Source: Budorcas taxicolor (Eukaryota > Chordata > Mammalia > Artiodactyla > Bovidae). Taken from it: a stretch of DNA of 64,000 nt. The notes beneath the pieces were generated by a model. The model was given only the letters and a program-made list of their open reading frames with translations, searched no databases and was not told the DNA's origin. Below are positions 11,318-21,083 of this stretch, in pieces. The DNA is taken from contig NC_068920.1 in the NCBI RefSeq assembly GCF_023091745.1, positions 8,762,932 to 8,826,931 on the forward strand, in the 5' to 3' direction. The position numbers and the translations under genes are program-made. How positions within the stretch are numbered: position 1 is the stretch's first letter; every line of letters begins with the position of its first letter.

Positions 11318-11612
11318 ACCATCGTGGTTATCTGAGTCGTGAAGATCTTTTTTGTGTAGTACTTCTGTGTATTCTTGCCACTTCTACTTAATATCTTCTG
11401 CTTCTGTTAGGTGCATACCATTTCTGTCCTCTATCGAGCCCATCTTTGCATGAAATGTTCCCTTGGTATCCCTAATTTTCTTGAAGAGATCTCTAGTCTT
11501 TCCCATTCTGTTTCTTTGCATTGATCACCGAGGAAGGCTTCCTTATCTCTCCTTGCTATTCTTTGGAACTCTGCATTCAGATGCTTATATCTTTCCTTTT
11601 CTTCTTTGAGAA

Positions 11613-12373
11613 AAGGAGTAACAAGAGAAGCCCCATTTTATGATGCATTCACTTTAAGTCATTATATTTGTTCTCAGTGATTAGTTCAACATAGAACAGT
11701 TTTACTAACCTCTAAAGTAGGAGATGTTGCTTCCTGTATGAACTATGTTTCAGTCACACATGATGGGTGTTGGGTTTTCTAGATTACTTGGGGTAGGCTG
11801 TGATCATAATCCTCACGGTGGGAGCCATATTTGTGTATATCAGTTCTGTGTGTTTATGCATTTATTCATTCTGGAGTGAGGATGTAATAGACTCCTAGCT
11901 GGGTGGTTGGAATAGGGACCAGCAGAAGCCTTCCAGGAGCTCCCCATCAAGCAGGGAGGTGGGTGATGCCCGGTCATTCCCTGGTATCTCAGGAGGTCAG
12001 AGGAAATCATTCCCTCCTCTGGGAATGCAAGGGGCAGGGGACTTTTTGGACGAAGATCCTTTAAAGACGTGTCAGTTGACCAGGTGGAAAAGTTGAACCT
12101 GGGGGTGGGGAAGAGGGCTGGAAGTCCAGGCTGGGGGTGCTGGCCAGCCCCCCACCACATGGCGTGTTTTCCCTCACTTCTTTTGTGATTCATTATTACT
12201 GCCACTTAACCAAATTTATTTTCCCTTGTGGAAGTCTCTGTTTATCTTATGTGGCATATGTTATTCTGGAATAAAGATTATTTTGGTTAAGGCATGTTAC
12301 ATTTTTGGTGAGATATCCAACTAAAAGTTATGTCCACACAAAAGTTAGAATTTGAAAAAGTCTAGCAAATTAA
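11613..12373. other. Unassigned sequence
   Basis: No named repeat recognised. A 121-codon minus-strand frame (11840-12205) shows no family resemblance. Confidence 0.45.
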
Positions 12374-12586
12374 AGGGCTTCACAGGCAGTGCTAGTGGCA
12401 GAGAATCCACCTGCCAGGGCAGGCGATGTGAGAGGCCAAGAAGCCTGGAATCGGCCCTAGGTGGGGAAGATCCCTGAGGAGGAGACGGCAGCCCACGCCA
12501 GCGCTCTGGCCTGGGACTCGTGTGGACAGCAGAGCCTGGCGGGCCGCAGTCCTGGGGCCTCAGAGAGCTGGGTGAGGCTAAGCACG
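12374..12586 (+). mobile_element. Bov-tA SINE, sense, diverged
   Basis: Starts GGGCTTCACAGGCAGTGCTA and continues with AGAATCCACCTGCCAGGGCA, GGGGAAGATCCCTGAGGAGG and the tail GAGCCTGGCGGGCCGCAGTC. Many positions have become C or G relative to better-preserved copies here (16.4 and 18.0 kb). Confidence 0.8.
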
Positions 12587-13599
12587 GACCTTCCAAAGTC
12601 AGGACTCCACTTTTCAGTGTCCCCCGCCCAGTGTTTCTATGCTTGAATAGAGAAAGCCTCGGGGACTGGACTCTTATCCACGGCAGCTCAGTTTAGCACT
12701 AGGAGAAATGAATTCTGGGCCGCTGATTACTCACTGGCAGAATACTCATGAGAAGTAAATTCTAGTTAAATAGTTTTGCTGCGAGTCAGTCCATTTTGGA
12801 AAATGTGCCCCAGTCTCATTGCTCTGCAGGAGACCAGCCTGAGGTGTCTCCCTCAGGTCACTGTCGCCAGGGGTCTGCCTCTGGCAGGTGGCCTTGAGTG
12901 GCACTCCTCTCCTCATCCTGCTCACCGTGTTTGGCTGCAAACGTGGGGCTTTATGTTCAGGAACATATGTTGAGTCACAGATCAAGGCCCTCAGCTGACA
13001 TTTTTCCACCACCACTGACCTCCCAGCCATGCAGGAAATCCCAGGGTAAGCAAGCTCCCGCCCGGCCCCGCTGTTTAGTCTGTGCCGTGCCGGGCAGGGC
13101 TCGCTTACTCCGTTGATTGGCAAGCCCGGCACTAGGAAAACAAATGCGCCAGGGGTCCCACAGAAGCTCACTGCCCTCTGTCTTCCCGGCCTGCAGACGC
13201 CTTCAGATCTGTTTGGACTGAGGCTTGACAAGAGCGTCACAGGAAGCCCACCCTCCTCCCGGAGCGCTGCAACGGGGGACAGGTTCTCACAGCTGCAGCG
13301 TCCAGGCTGCAGGGACCCGTGCTCTCCACGGCCTGGGAACTTTGAGTCTCGTCAAAGAAGGAAATAGCTCAAGTGGTTTGTTTTCACTGAAGATGAAGTT
13401 AATTGTTTGACTGAATCTGCAGTTCTAATGACACCATGATTAAGACGAGCAGAAACAGCAGGCAAGCCACGACGCGAGGTTCAGGAGAAAAAAGAAGAAA
13501 CAGATGTGAGGATAAGGAAAATCAAGGAAAAAATCAAATTTCACTTTTTTAAAATCACAAGCAATAAAAGAAAAAAATGGGTGAACTAGACTCACTGAA
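12587..13599. other. Unassigned sequence
   Basis: Mixed sequence. The part 13440-13599 is A-rich and may be the upstream edge of the following L1. No gene recognised. Confidence 0.4.
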
Positions 13600-14170
13600 A
13601 CCGTAACCTTTTGTGCTTGCCAAGGACACTGTCACAAAAAGAAATGAGCAGACAACCCGCAAGTTGGGGGAAAATGTTTGCAAATCATAATCTGACAAGA
13701 GACATGGGTTTAGAACGTGAGAGTTTCTGATATTTAGACTTAGACTTAGAGCTTAGAGATCTTACAGCTCAATGAAGAAAAGATAACGCAATCAAAAGCA
13801 GGTGGAGAATCTGGATGGCTCTTCAAGAGCAGCCCACACACGGTCACACGATGAAAAGGTGATGGTGGTGAGCCATCGGGGCCCCAGATCAAAGCCGCAG
13901 TGAGACACCGCGTCCCCCAGCCAGGGTGGCCGAAAAGATGGACCGCGGCGGGCGGGGTGAGGACGCGAGCGTGTCCCCCGACCAGGGTGGCTAAACAACC
14001 AAGACGGACCGCAGCGGGCGCGGTGAGGACGCGAGGGTGTGCACACTCGGACGTGGCAGGTGGGGATGCAGAACGCTGTTGCCACTTTGAAAGGCAGTTT
14101 GACAGTTTCTCAAAAAGTCGAGCATAAAATTACCGAATGACTCGGCAATTCCAGTCTCAGGTAGAGAACT
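13600..14170 (+). mobile_element. L1 LINE fragment (ORF2 3' part), sense, GC-shifted
   Basis: L1 wording in sense is visible: GGGGGAAAATGTTTGCAAAT near 13661, a GCAGTGAGACACCGCGTCCC block near 13896, and GGCAGTTTGACAGTTTCTCA near 14092 followed by GCATAAAATTACCGAATGAC. These match the ORF2 end and the block before the L1 3' UTR. A 61-bp segment is tandemly duplicated inside it (13912-14037) and is unusually CpG-rich. No open ORF2 remains. Confidence 0.75.
13912..14037. repeat. About 61-bp tandem duplication inside the L1
   Basis: Two copies start with GTCCCCC and share CCAGGGTGGC, GACCGC.GCGGGCG and GGTGAGGACGCGAG, spaced 61-63 bp apart. The unit is a GC-enriched form of the L1 block that usually reads TTAGGATGGCTACTAT…GAGGATGTGGAG. 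Confidence 0.75.
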
Positions 14171-14235
14171 AAGAGACCATATGCCCACACAAACACGCAA
14201 ACTACTGCTGTCTCATTATCCCTTTCCCGCATTTC

Positions 14236-15985
14236 ACGCTTATTTCCTGTGTTCCAGCTTTGTGGAGGCGTGATTGACATAGAGCTTTGCATCAGGTCGG
14301 GGTGTAGGGCATGATGACTGGACACTCGCACATGTTGTGAGATGATCACCACGGCATCTCGCTGGCGTCCCTCAGTGAGCATGATTACATGTTCCCTTGT
14401 GATGAGAGCTTGTAAGACCTACTCCCTTAGCAACTTCAAATATGCTGAGTTCAGTGCAGTTAGCTGTAGCCGTCCTGCGGCATCGTGTCCCCAGGACTCG
14501 CTTATCGGACGACTTGCCCCTTCTGATCCCCTTGGTCCCTCTGCCCGCCCCCACCTCTGGGAACCACCAGTCTGTCTTCATTCCTAAGAGCTCAGCGTTT
14601 TAAGATTGCACGTATAAGGAAGAGCAGGCAGTGTTTGTCTTTCTCTGGGTTATGTTGCTTAGCGTGAGGCCCTCATGGCCCATCCACGTTGTTGCAAGTT
14701 TCCTCCTTTTTATGGCCGGATAGTGTCTCATCATATGTACTGCATTTTGCTTTATCCAGCCGTCTGTTGCTGCATTAGACGGCTCCCGTGTCTCGGCTAT
14801 CATGAATAGGGCTGTAGTGAACACAAGGGTACAGATGTTTCTTCAAGATAGTGACTTCACTCCCTTTCGGGGCATAGACCCAGGAGCATAAGCACGGGAT
14901 CATTTGACAGTTATTTTTAAATTTTTGACAAATCGCCATGTGTAATTGGCTGCCCCGATTTACGTTCCCTCCGAACGTGCACAAAGGTTCCCTTTCCTCC
15001 ACTTCTTCACCAGTGGCAACACCGAGATTGTTATCACTTATCTTTTTGTAAAATAGTCATTCTGAGCTGTGTGAGGTGATACCTCATTGTGGTTTTGATT
15101 TTCACTTTTCCAGTGATGAGTGATATTGAGCATTTTTTCATATATCTACTGGCCACATTTTTTGGAAGAATATCTATTTGGGTCCTTTGCCTTTTTTGAT
15201 TATTTTATTTTATTTTTTGCTCTTTTGTGAGTTCCTCGTGTATTTTGAATAGTCACAGTTGTCAGCTGTGTGGTTTGCAAGCATTGTATCCCATTCAGTA
15301 GGCTGTCCTTTCCTTTTGTTGATAATCACAGCTTCTTATCTAGACGGCGTCCGACTGGTTTGTTTTTTATTCGGTTGCTTCTGTCTTGGGAGGCATATCC
15401 TGGAAATTTTTGCCAAGATCCATGTTAGGGAGCTTTACCTCTGTGTTTTCTTCCAGGAGTTTTGTGGTTTCAGGTCTCATGTTTAAGCCTTTAGCCATTT
15501 TGAGTGAATGTTTGTGAGCAGTGTAAGTTAGGAGTCTAGTTTCATATTTGCCTATGAATATCCATTTCCCCAGCACTGTTTACTGAGGAGGCTGTTTTTT
15601 CCCTGTTAAGTATCTTGGCTCCTTTGTCAAACACTAGCTGACTGAATTTGCACAGCTTCATTGTTGGGGTCTTGATTCTATACCTTGGTTTCTGTGTTTG
15701 TTTCGTTGCCAGAACCACACTGTTTGGGTTAGGGTAGCTTGCAACCAGAAAGTGTGATCCCTCCAACTTGGTCCTTCTTCCTCAGTACTGCTTTGACCAT
15801 TTGGGGTCTTTGGTGATTCCATGAAAATTTTAGGATCATTCCTTCTACTTCTGTTAAAAATGTGGTTGCAATCTTGATGGCATTGGATAGTATGGACATT
15901 TTAACAATATCAATTCTTCCAGTCTGCGAGCATGGCTAGCTTTCCAGTTGTGTGTATCTTCTTCAGCTTATTATGTTTGCATGTT
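14236..15985 (-). mobile_element. L1 LINE, ORF2 3' end plus 3' UTR, antisense
   Basis: The minus strand reads as L1 from the late ORF2 region (15985 downward) to its 3' UTR (about 14236). Landmarks on the plus strand are TGTGAGGTGATACCTCATTG (15070), GTGATGAGTGATATTGAGCA (15113) and GGCTCCTTTGTCAAACACTA (15618), all complements of known L1 wording. It lies back to back with the sense L1 fragment at 13600-14170, so these are two fragments or an inverted piece. Confidence 0.85.
15367..15766 (-). pseudogene. L1 ORF2 C-terminal remnant
   Basis: Two short minus-strand frames (15542-15766 and 15367-15576) keep L1 ORF2 wording. The first has FDKGAKILNREKTASSVNSA, the second SLKMAKGLNMRPETTKLLEE. 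They lie beyond the reverse-transcriptase core, are in different frames and contain no catalytic motif. This is a fossil only. Confidence 0.75.
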
Positions 15986-16260
15986 GACAAATTACCCTTG
16001 ATTATATGTCCATTTTCTTACTGTAAGTTTATCCAAGGGCACTGAATGGAAAATATGAATTCACAGGTCACATCAGCCTCGAGTATGCAGACATTCACTT
16101 TCATGGAAACACGGGGATCCTCCTGGATGTGGAAGGTTAGATCCCATCCTCACAAACTGATGAGCCTGACACATGGTCCCAGTGATGGACATGTGTCTGA
16201 CACTGAGATGTCTTAGGAGGATGCACCTTTTCCATAGCTACAAGGTGGCCTTTTCTGATA

Positions 16261-16574
16261 GGGCTTCCCTGATAGCTCAGCTGGTAAAGGATCCGCCTGC
16301 AGCGCAGGAGACCCAAGTTCAGTTCCTGGGTCGAGAAGTTCCCCTGGAGAAGGGATAGGCTACCCACCCCAGTATTCTTGGACTTCCCTTGTGGCTCAGC
16401 TGGTAAAGAATCCACCTGCAATGTGGGAGACCTGGCTTTGATCCTTGGGTTGGAAAGATCCCCTGGAGAAGGGAAAGGCTCCCCACTCCAGTGTTCTTGC
16501 CTGGAGAATTCCATGGACTGTATAGTCCATGGGGTCACAAAGAGTTGGACAAGACTGAGCGATTTTCACTTTTG
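16261..16574 (+). mobile_element. Bov-tA SINE double unit with target-site duplication
   Basis: Two SINE heads lie in tandem. The first (16261-16380) starts GGGCTTCCCTGATAGCTCAG and stops after CCAGTATTCTTG. The second (16381-16574) starts GACTTCCCTTGTGGCTCAGC and continues to the full 3' end (CATGGGGTCACAAAGAGTTG). Imperfect direct repeats flank the whole block: AAGGTGGCCTTTTCTGATA at 16242-16260 and AAAGTGGCCTTCTGTATAA at 16582-16600. The pair therefore probably inserted as one composite element. Confidence 0.88.
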
Positions 16575-16600
16575 CTTTTAAAAAGTGGCCTTCTGTATAA

Positions 16601-17727
16601 AATTCTAAGTGAGGAAAACATCTTTAAAAAGTTAAGCATGGGCAGAATCCAGCCATTGAAAGTGTGTGCCCTGGATTTCTGAATTTTCTCAATACTCGAG
16701 CACAGCACGGGCCTGTGACCTGTGGGTGAGCTCTGAGCTTTCTGATTACAGACAGACCCCTGCTCTCCTCCTGTTTCACTGAATCAGCCTTCTGTGCTGC
16801 TCTGAAAGACAAGACATGGAGGGAAACGCACCTAGGCTTCTTGACATCTCCGGCCATTGATTATCAGAGGTTGAAACACAAATAGTTCTTCTAAGAGAAA
16901 AGAAGCATTGGTTTTTCTCCAACAGTTTTTATTATGTGACAAGTGGACTGTCCTCTCGTCCACATGAGTGAGCCCCCAGCTTCCCAGAGGCAGCAGCACC
17001 CCGAGCGGCTCAGACTGCCCTGGAGGGATGAGCGCAGAAATGGCGCTCTCCGCCTCTTCTGTGTTTGGCTCCGGCAACTTGGAGGCTTGGTTGTCAGAGC
17101 GGCAGATGTTTTTCAAAGACTTAAAGGGGAAGAAGGTATCAGACTTCATGCCCGCGCCCATCACGAATCGCCTGCCAAGACGGGGCATCTGAACAGAGTG
17201 CCTGGGGCAGGGATGCACCGAGGCCTGCAGGGAGGCCCTTGGAGATGACTGTCTTCTGAAAAAAGGAGTTCGTTCTCAGGGCTGGCTCACTCTGAGTTTA
17301 GCCCTCAGGTGCGGTTTTATCATCAAAGAGGGAAGGAAGCCCGACCCGTGGGGCCCTGAGCGTGGCTGGGCGGGTCTGTCTCCTGGACCCTCACTTCACC
17401 CTGACTTTAGCCTGGAGTATTGTGGTCGGTCGCTATGTATCTGGGCTCTGCAGTTTCCCAGAAGATCACCAGGTTGAAAGCCCCCAGGGTCCCCAGGGTC
17501 CTCGGATCCGAACTCCACTTTGATGAGTTATAGTTTTCCAAAGAGGGACGCGAAAGATGGGCTTAAAGGACGCAAGCGGCAGCGGCTGCGGGGCGGGCCT
17601 CAGGAAGCTGGTGAGCAAGGCTGTGCCCTGCGGGGTAGACCAGCCGCACTGGACTTCGCCCGCCTTCTCTCCCGTCCCCAGTGGCCTGCCTTTGGCTGTC
17701 CTGAGTGTCGGTGGGGCTGTGGGCTGC
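16601..17727. other. Unassigned sequence
   Basis: No named repeat. Two overlapping open frames are present at 16832-17218 (minus, 128 codons) and 16943-17248 (plus, 101 codons). Neither resembles a known family, and no splice-site arrangement supports an exon. The rest is ordinary sequence. Confidence 0.4.
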
Positions 17728-17840
17728 ACGGTGACCAGGTTCATATGTCAACATCCTAACCACCAGCACCTCAGAGATGGGAATTCGGGAGGTGACTGAT
17801 TTAAAATGAGGCTGTTGGGGTGATCACCGCAGCTCAGCCC
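17728..17840 (+). mobile_element. Possible MaLR/MLT1-type LTR scrap
   Basis: GGTTCATATGTCAACATCCT followed by ACCAGCACCTCAGAGATG and GGAGGTGACTGATTTAAAAT resembles the 5' half of MLT1/MST LTRs (…attcatatgttgaaatcctaacc…). Short and diverged. It keeps no coding sequence. Confidence 0.4.
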
Positions 17841-17995
17841 AGGATGAAAACCACCAGATTTCAGAGACTGTGATGCAGGAAGACCAGCTGGTGCGTGATT
17901 TCATTCAGAAGAACGGGCAAAAGCCAGCCTGAAACCGATCAGTTTATACCATTTGTATTTTCATTAAAGGCGATTGTGTTTAAGTGCCTGCCAAC

Positions 17996-18193
17996 CCAGG
18001 GGGCTCAGATGGTGAAGAATCTGCCTGCAATGTAGGAGACGCGGGTTGGACCCTGGGTCAGGAAGATCCCTGGGGGAAAGAATGGCAACCCACTCCAGTC
18101 TTCTTGCCTGGAGAATCCCGTGGACAGGGGAGCCTGGCAGGCTATCCATGGGGTCACCAAAGAGTTAGACACGACTGAGAGACTGACGCAACA
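17996..18193 (+). mobile_element. Bov-tA SINE, sense
   Basis: Well preserved: AGATGGTGAAGAATCTGCCT, GACCCTGGGTCAGGAAGATC, CAACCCACTCCAGTCTTCTT, GAGCCTGGCAGGCTATCCAT and GAGTTAGACACGACTGAGAG follow in the standard order. Near full length, with a slightly damaged tRNA-like head. Confidence 0.93.
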
Positions 18194-20694
18194 ACCCTAC
18201 ACGCCGAGCCAGGAAGACACAGGAGTCGAAAGAGAACCAGTTCAGTTCAGTCTATTTTATTTTGAATTCTTTTGCTCGTAATTTGACCAAAAGGTTCAAA
18301 AGCGGTCCTGCGTCTGCTCCTGCCCCTGCCGGTCTGGTGCTCAGCTGGGAGTGTCTGGCTGAGGCCGGAGCTCCTGTAGGATGGGAGCTTCTGCTCCGCC
18401 AGATGCTCCTGCCGTTTGCCCGCGGCCTACCCTCTGAGTCCGGTTGGCCCTCCATCCAGCGAGAACGGGAAGAAGACGGGCTACCTGACTGACGGGGGTT
18501 CTCACATCAGTTCTGACTCTGAGGTTGGTTTGTTGGCTGCCCAGCAGGGAGACTGCAGACCAGGGCTGTCGGGGGACCTGGAGTCTGTACCCACCAGGAG
18601 GGCACGTCAGCCCAGTTCTGGCGGAGGGAGGGAGGTGCAGAGTGTGGATGCCCGCCTGGGCCCCGCCTGGTGTCCCCCGACCCCGACGCCAAGGCCTGCC
18701 CTGCCTCCTCCCCGGGGTGTGCGCTTTCTGAAGGACGAGGCACGTGGGCAACCTGTGTGGCGAGTGTGGCTGCTGGGCCCCGTGCCAGGCGCAATCACAG
18801 CTTTACTGCTGCAGAGCCATCGCCTGTGCAGCATCTTTGCGCTTCCTGAGACAGGCAGGAAAGGAATCCGCCCAGACCTCCCGTCCCCTGTGGGAGGTCT
18901 GGCGGGGAGGGGCCGGGGGACTGCGGGAGTTCTCCGAGGCTAAGCAGTTCCTAGTGACCTGTATTTTTTTTAAAACTATGAGTAAACTGTATGTACCGAA
19001 GAACACATTAGTGTACACACACACACACCGTCCAACCACTCCCCTCACCCCCGCCCGAACAGAAACACTTCCAGCGTTTGGGATCTGGTTTCTGCTCTCC
19101 TGTGAGCAGCTGCTGTGCTCCTTGATGGGAGGGTTGGCTGTAAGAGGAGCAGACACCCAGAGCACTCTGGGCCGTCGCAAGCCTGGCGGCTGGGACACAC
19201 TGCAGGCTGACTCCAGCTCTCCCTCTAAGAGTGTAATCCCATAATGCAGAACAGAAAGGTTTTGCTCCTTTGAATTAAAGCCTTAATACTATGCTTGATT
19301 TTGCTGAGGGTTTTTTTTCTCTCTTTTGAGTAAAGAAAACCTAATCCAAAATTGTCATGTGAACTCAGACATCCCTCCTCCATTTTAAGTGTGCTCCCTC
19401 TTGAAACCATCAAAGAGGAGAGCAGGGAAGGTCTTGTCCTGGGCGGGTTAATGCCTTCCTGATCAGGACAGAGGCACGTGAATGCCAGACTGAAGCCCTC
19501 TGTCCAGCGGTGACGAGATCGGCAGGACGTCCGTCGCTCTGTGTCTCGCACCTACTGAAATGATCTCCCAGCAGGCCGGGGAGGTCTGTGTGTGGACCCC
19601 CCAGCAACACCACAGATGTGGCCCCCAGTCTGAGAACAGCCCCTCTCTCCCAGAAGGCTCCGTCCACTGTGCAGTTCACAGCTGCAGAGTCTGCAGGCGA
19701 GACACACAACCATGTCTGTCAGTCAGTCGACCCTCGTTTCTGGATGAGGAAGCCAGGTGCAGGGGAGGCGAGTGATGGGAGAAAACCACCTGGCAGGCCA
19801 CCCCAGGCTGGCTGAGGCTGGGGCCTGGGGGGCCCACATCCTGCGCTCTTCACAGAGAGGAAAGCCAGCTCAGGGCCTTCCAGCTTCTGCATCCACAGCG
19901 TTTTGCAGGATGGAGTTCGAGTTAAGTCTACTTCCTGGGACAGAATCAGGAATCATTTTCTTTCCACTAGTGCTCTGACTCACCAGTCGAGCATCTCTCG
20001 AGCCGAGTCCCGAGACCACTGGAGTTTGCCCGCTGGTGGTGGGAGCCAGCAGGAGAGTGCCCTTCCTCTCCACTCGCTGAGGACACCAGCTCGTGGGCAC
20101 CTGGGCGCCCGTGGATGACGTGTGGCAGCCTTGCTCGCCGCCCCGCTTGTTGAGTAGCAGATGTCTGGTTTTCCAGTCCCTTGGGAACAGAAAGTGCTGT
20201 AGTGTATTCAGCACTGAAGACAGGAATGCCGAGATGTCGGTGGTCCCTGGAGCCAGACGTTCCAAAATCCTTCAGCTGCAGAAAAGCGGGGACAAAACAG
20301 GAAGCTTGCTCGTCGTCTGGGAAAACAAAGTCTGTTGTAGCTTTTTTTCTCACATTGAAAAAAAAAGATGGTGTATTTGCATGAGAGAGAACACTCACAC
20401 GATCCTTACAGGAACGATGATGCCACCGCAGCAGAGGGCACGCATTCTGCTGAGGGCATCCCAGCCGCCCTCCATCGGCCATGTCAGAACGCAGCCAGGT
20501 GTTTAAGCTTGTGGCACCACGTAGGCAACTTCCCACAGGTTGGTTCCTTCAGATGAGAATGAGAAATTAAAATTTTCTAATTTTCTAGCAAAGCTTAAAC
20601 CTCTGAATTTAATATGCTGGGAGATCTGATAATGTCGACTATGAACTGTGCTGACGAGAAAGAACATCAGCTCGATGGGAAATCCACATCACTG
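18194..20694. other. Unassigned GC-rich sequence
   Basis: About 2.5 kb, GC-rich at 18290-18940, with a short CA run near 19016-19028 and an A run near 20358-20367. Several frames exceed 100 codons on both strands because stops are rare. None shows a recognised domain. No named repeat or exon pattern. Confidence 0.4.
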
Positions 20695-21083
20695 CCGCCC
20701 ACCCACCCGTCCATCTCCCCGCCCACCCACCCATCCATCCACTCGTCCACCCATCCACCCACCCATCCACCCATCTATCCATCCATCCAACCGTCCACCC
20801 ATCTAGCCATCCATCCACTCATCTACCTATCTGTCCATCCACCCACCCACACCCCCCATCCACCCACCCACCCATCCATCTCCCCACCCACTCACCCACC
20901 CGTCCATCTCCCCACCCACTCACCCATCCATCCACTCGTCCACCCATCCACCCACCTATCCACCCATCCACCCATCTATCCATCCATCCATCCATCCACC
21001 CATCTATCCATCCATCCACCCATCTGCCCATCTCGCCATCCATCCACTCATCTACCTATCTGTCCATCCACCCACCCACTGGG
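20695..21083. repeat. CCAT/CCAC tetranucleotide array with higher-order copy
   Basis: About 390 bp of CCAT, CCAC, CTAT and GTCC words. A longer block with CATCCACTCATCTACCTATC and TGTCCATCCACCCACCCAC occurs at about 20813-20850 and again 229 bp later. The array therefore grew partly by duplicating larger segments. The 174-codon plus frame through it (PTHPSI-type repeats) is a by-product of the repeat. Confidence 0.95.

Larger units (their letters stand above)
9773..11612 (-). mobile_element. BovB (RTE) LINE, antisense, 5'-truncated, about 1.8 kb
   Basis: This is the longest BovB copy in the window. The 3' end with its CAGTT-type terminal repeats lies at 9773, and the copy runs to about 11612. 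It includes the central and C-terminal reverse-transcriptase region and the conserved 3' block. BovB is an RTE-clade LINE, thought to have entered ruminants by horizontal transfer, and it supplies the machinery for Bov-tA SINEs. This copy lacks the endonuclease part, and its reading frame is broken. No clear target-site duplication was found. Confidence 0.93.

Noticed and set aside
16261..16574. tRNA genes from the SINE heads
   Set aside because: The heads are tRNA-derived but diverged and lack a foldable, complete tRNA; they belong to Bov-tA elements.
16832..17248. Overlapping 128- and 101-codon frames as a possible small gene
   Set aside because: No recognised family, no splice or promoter pattern, and both strands are equally open. 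I keep the region as unassigned.
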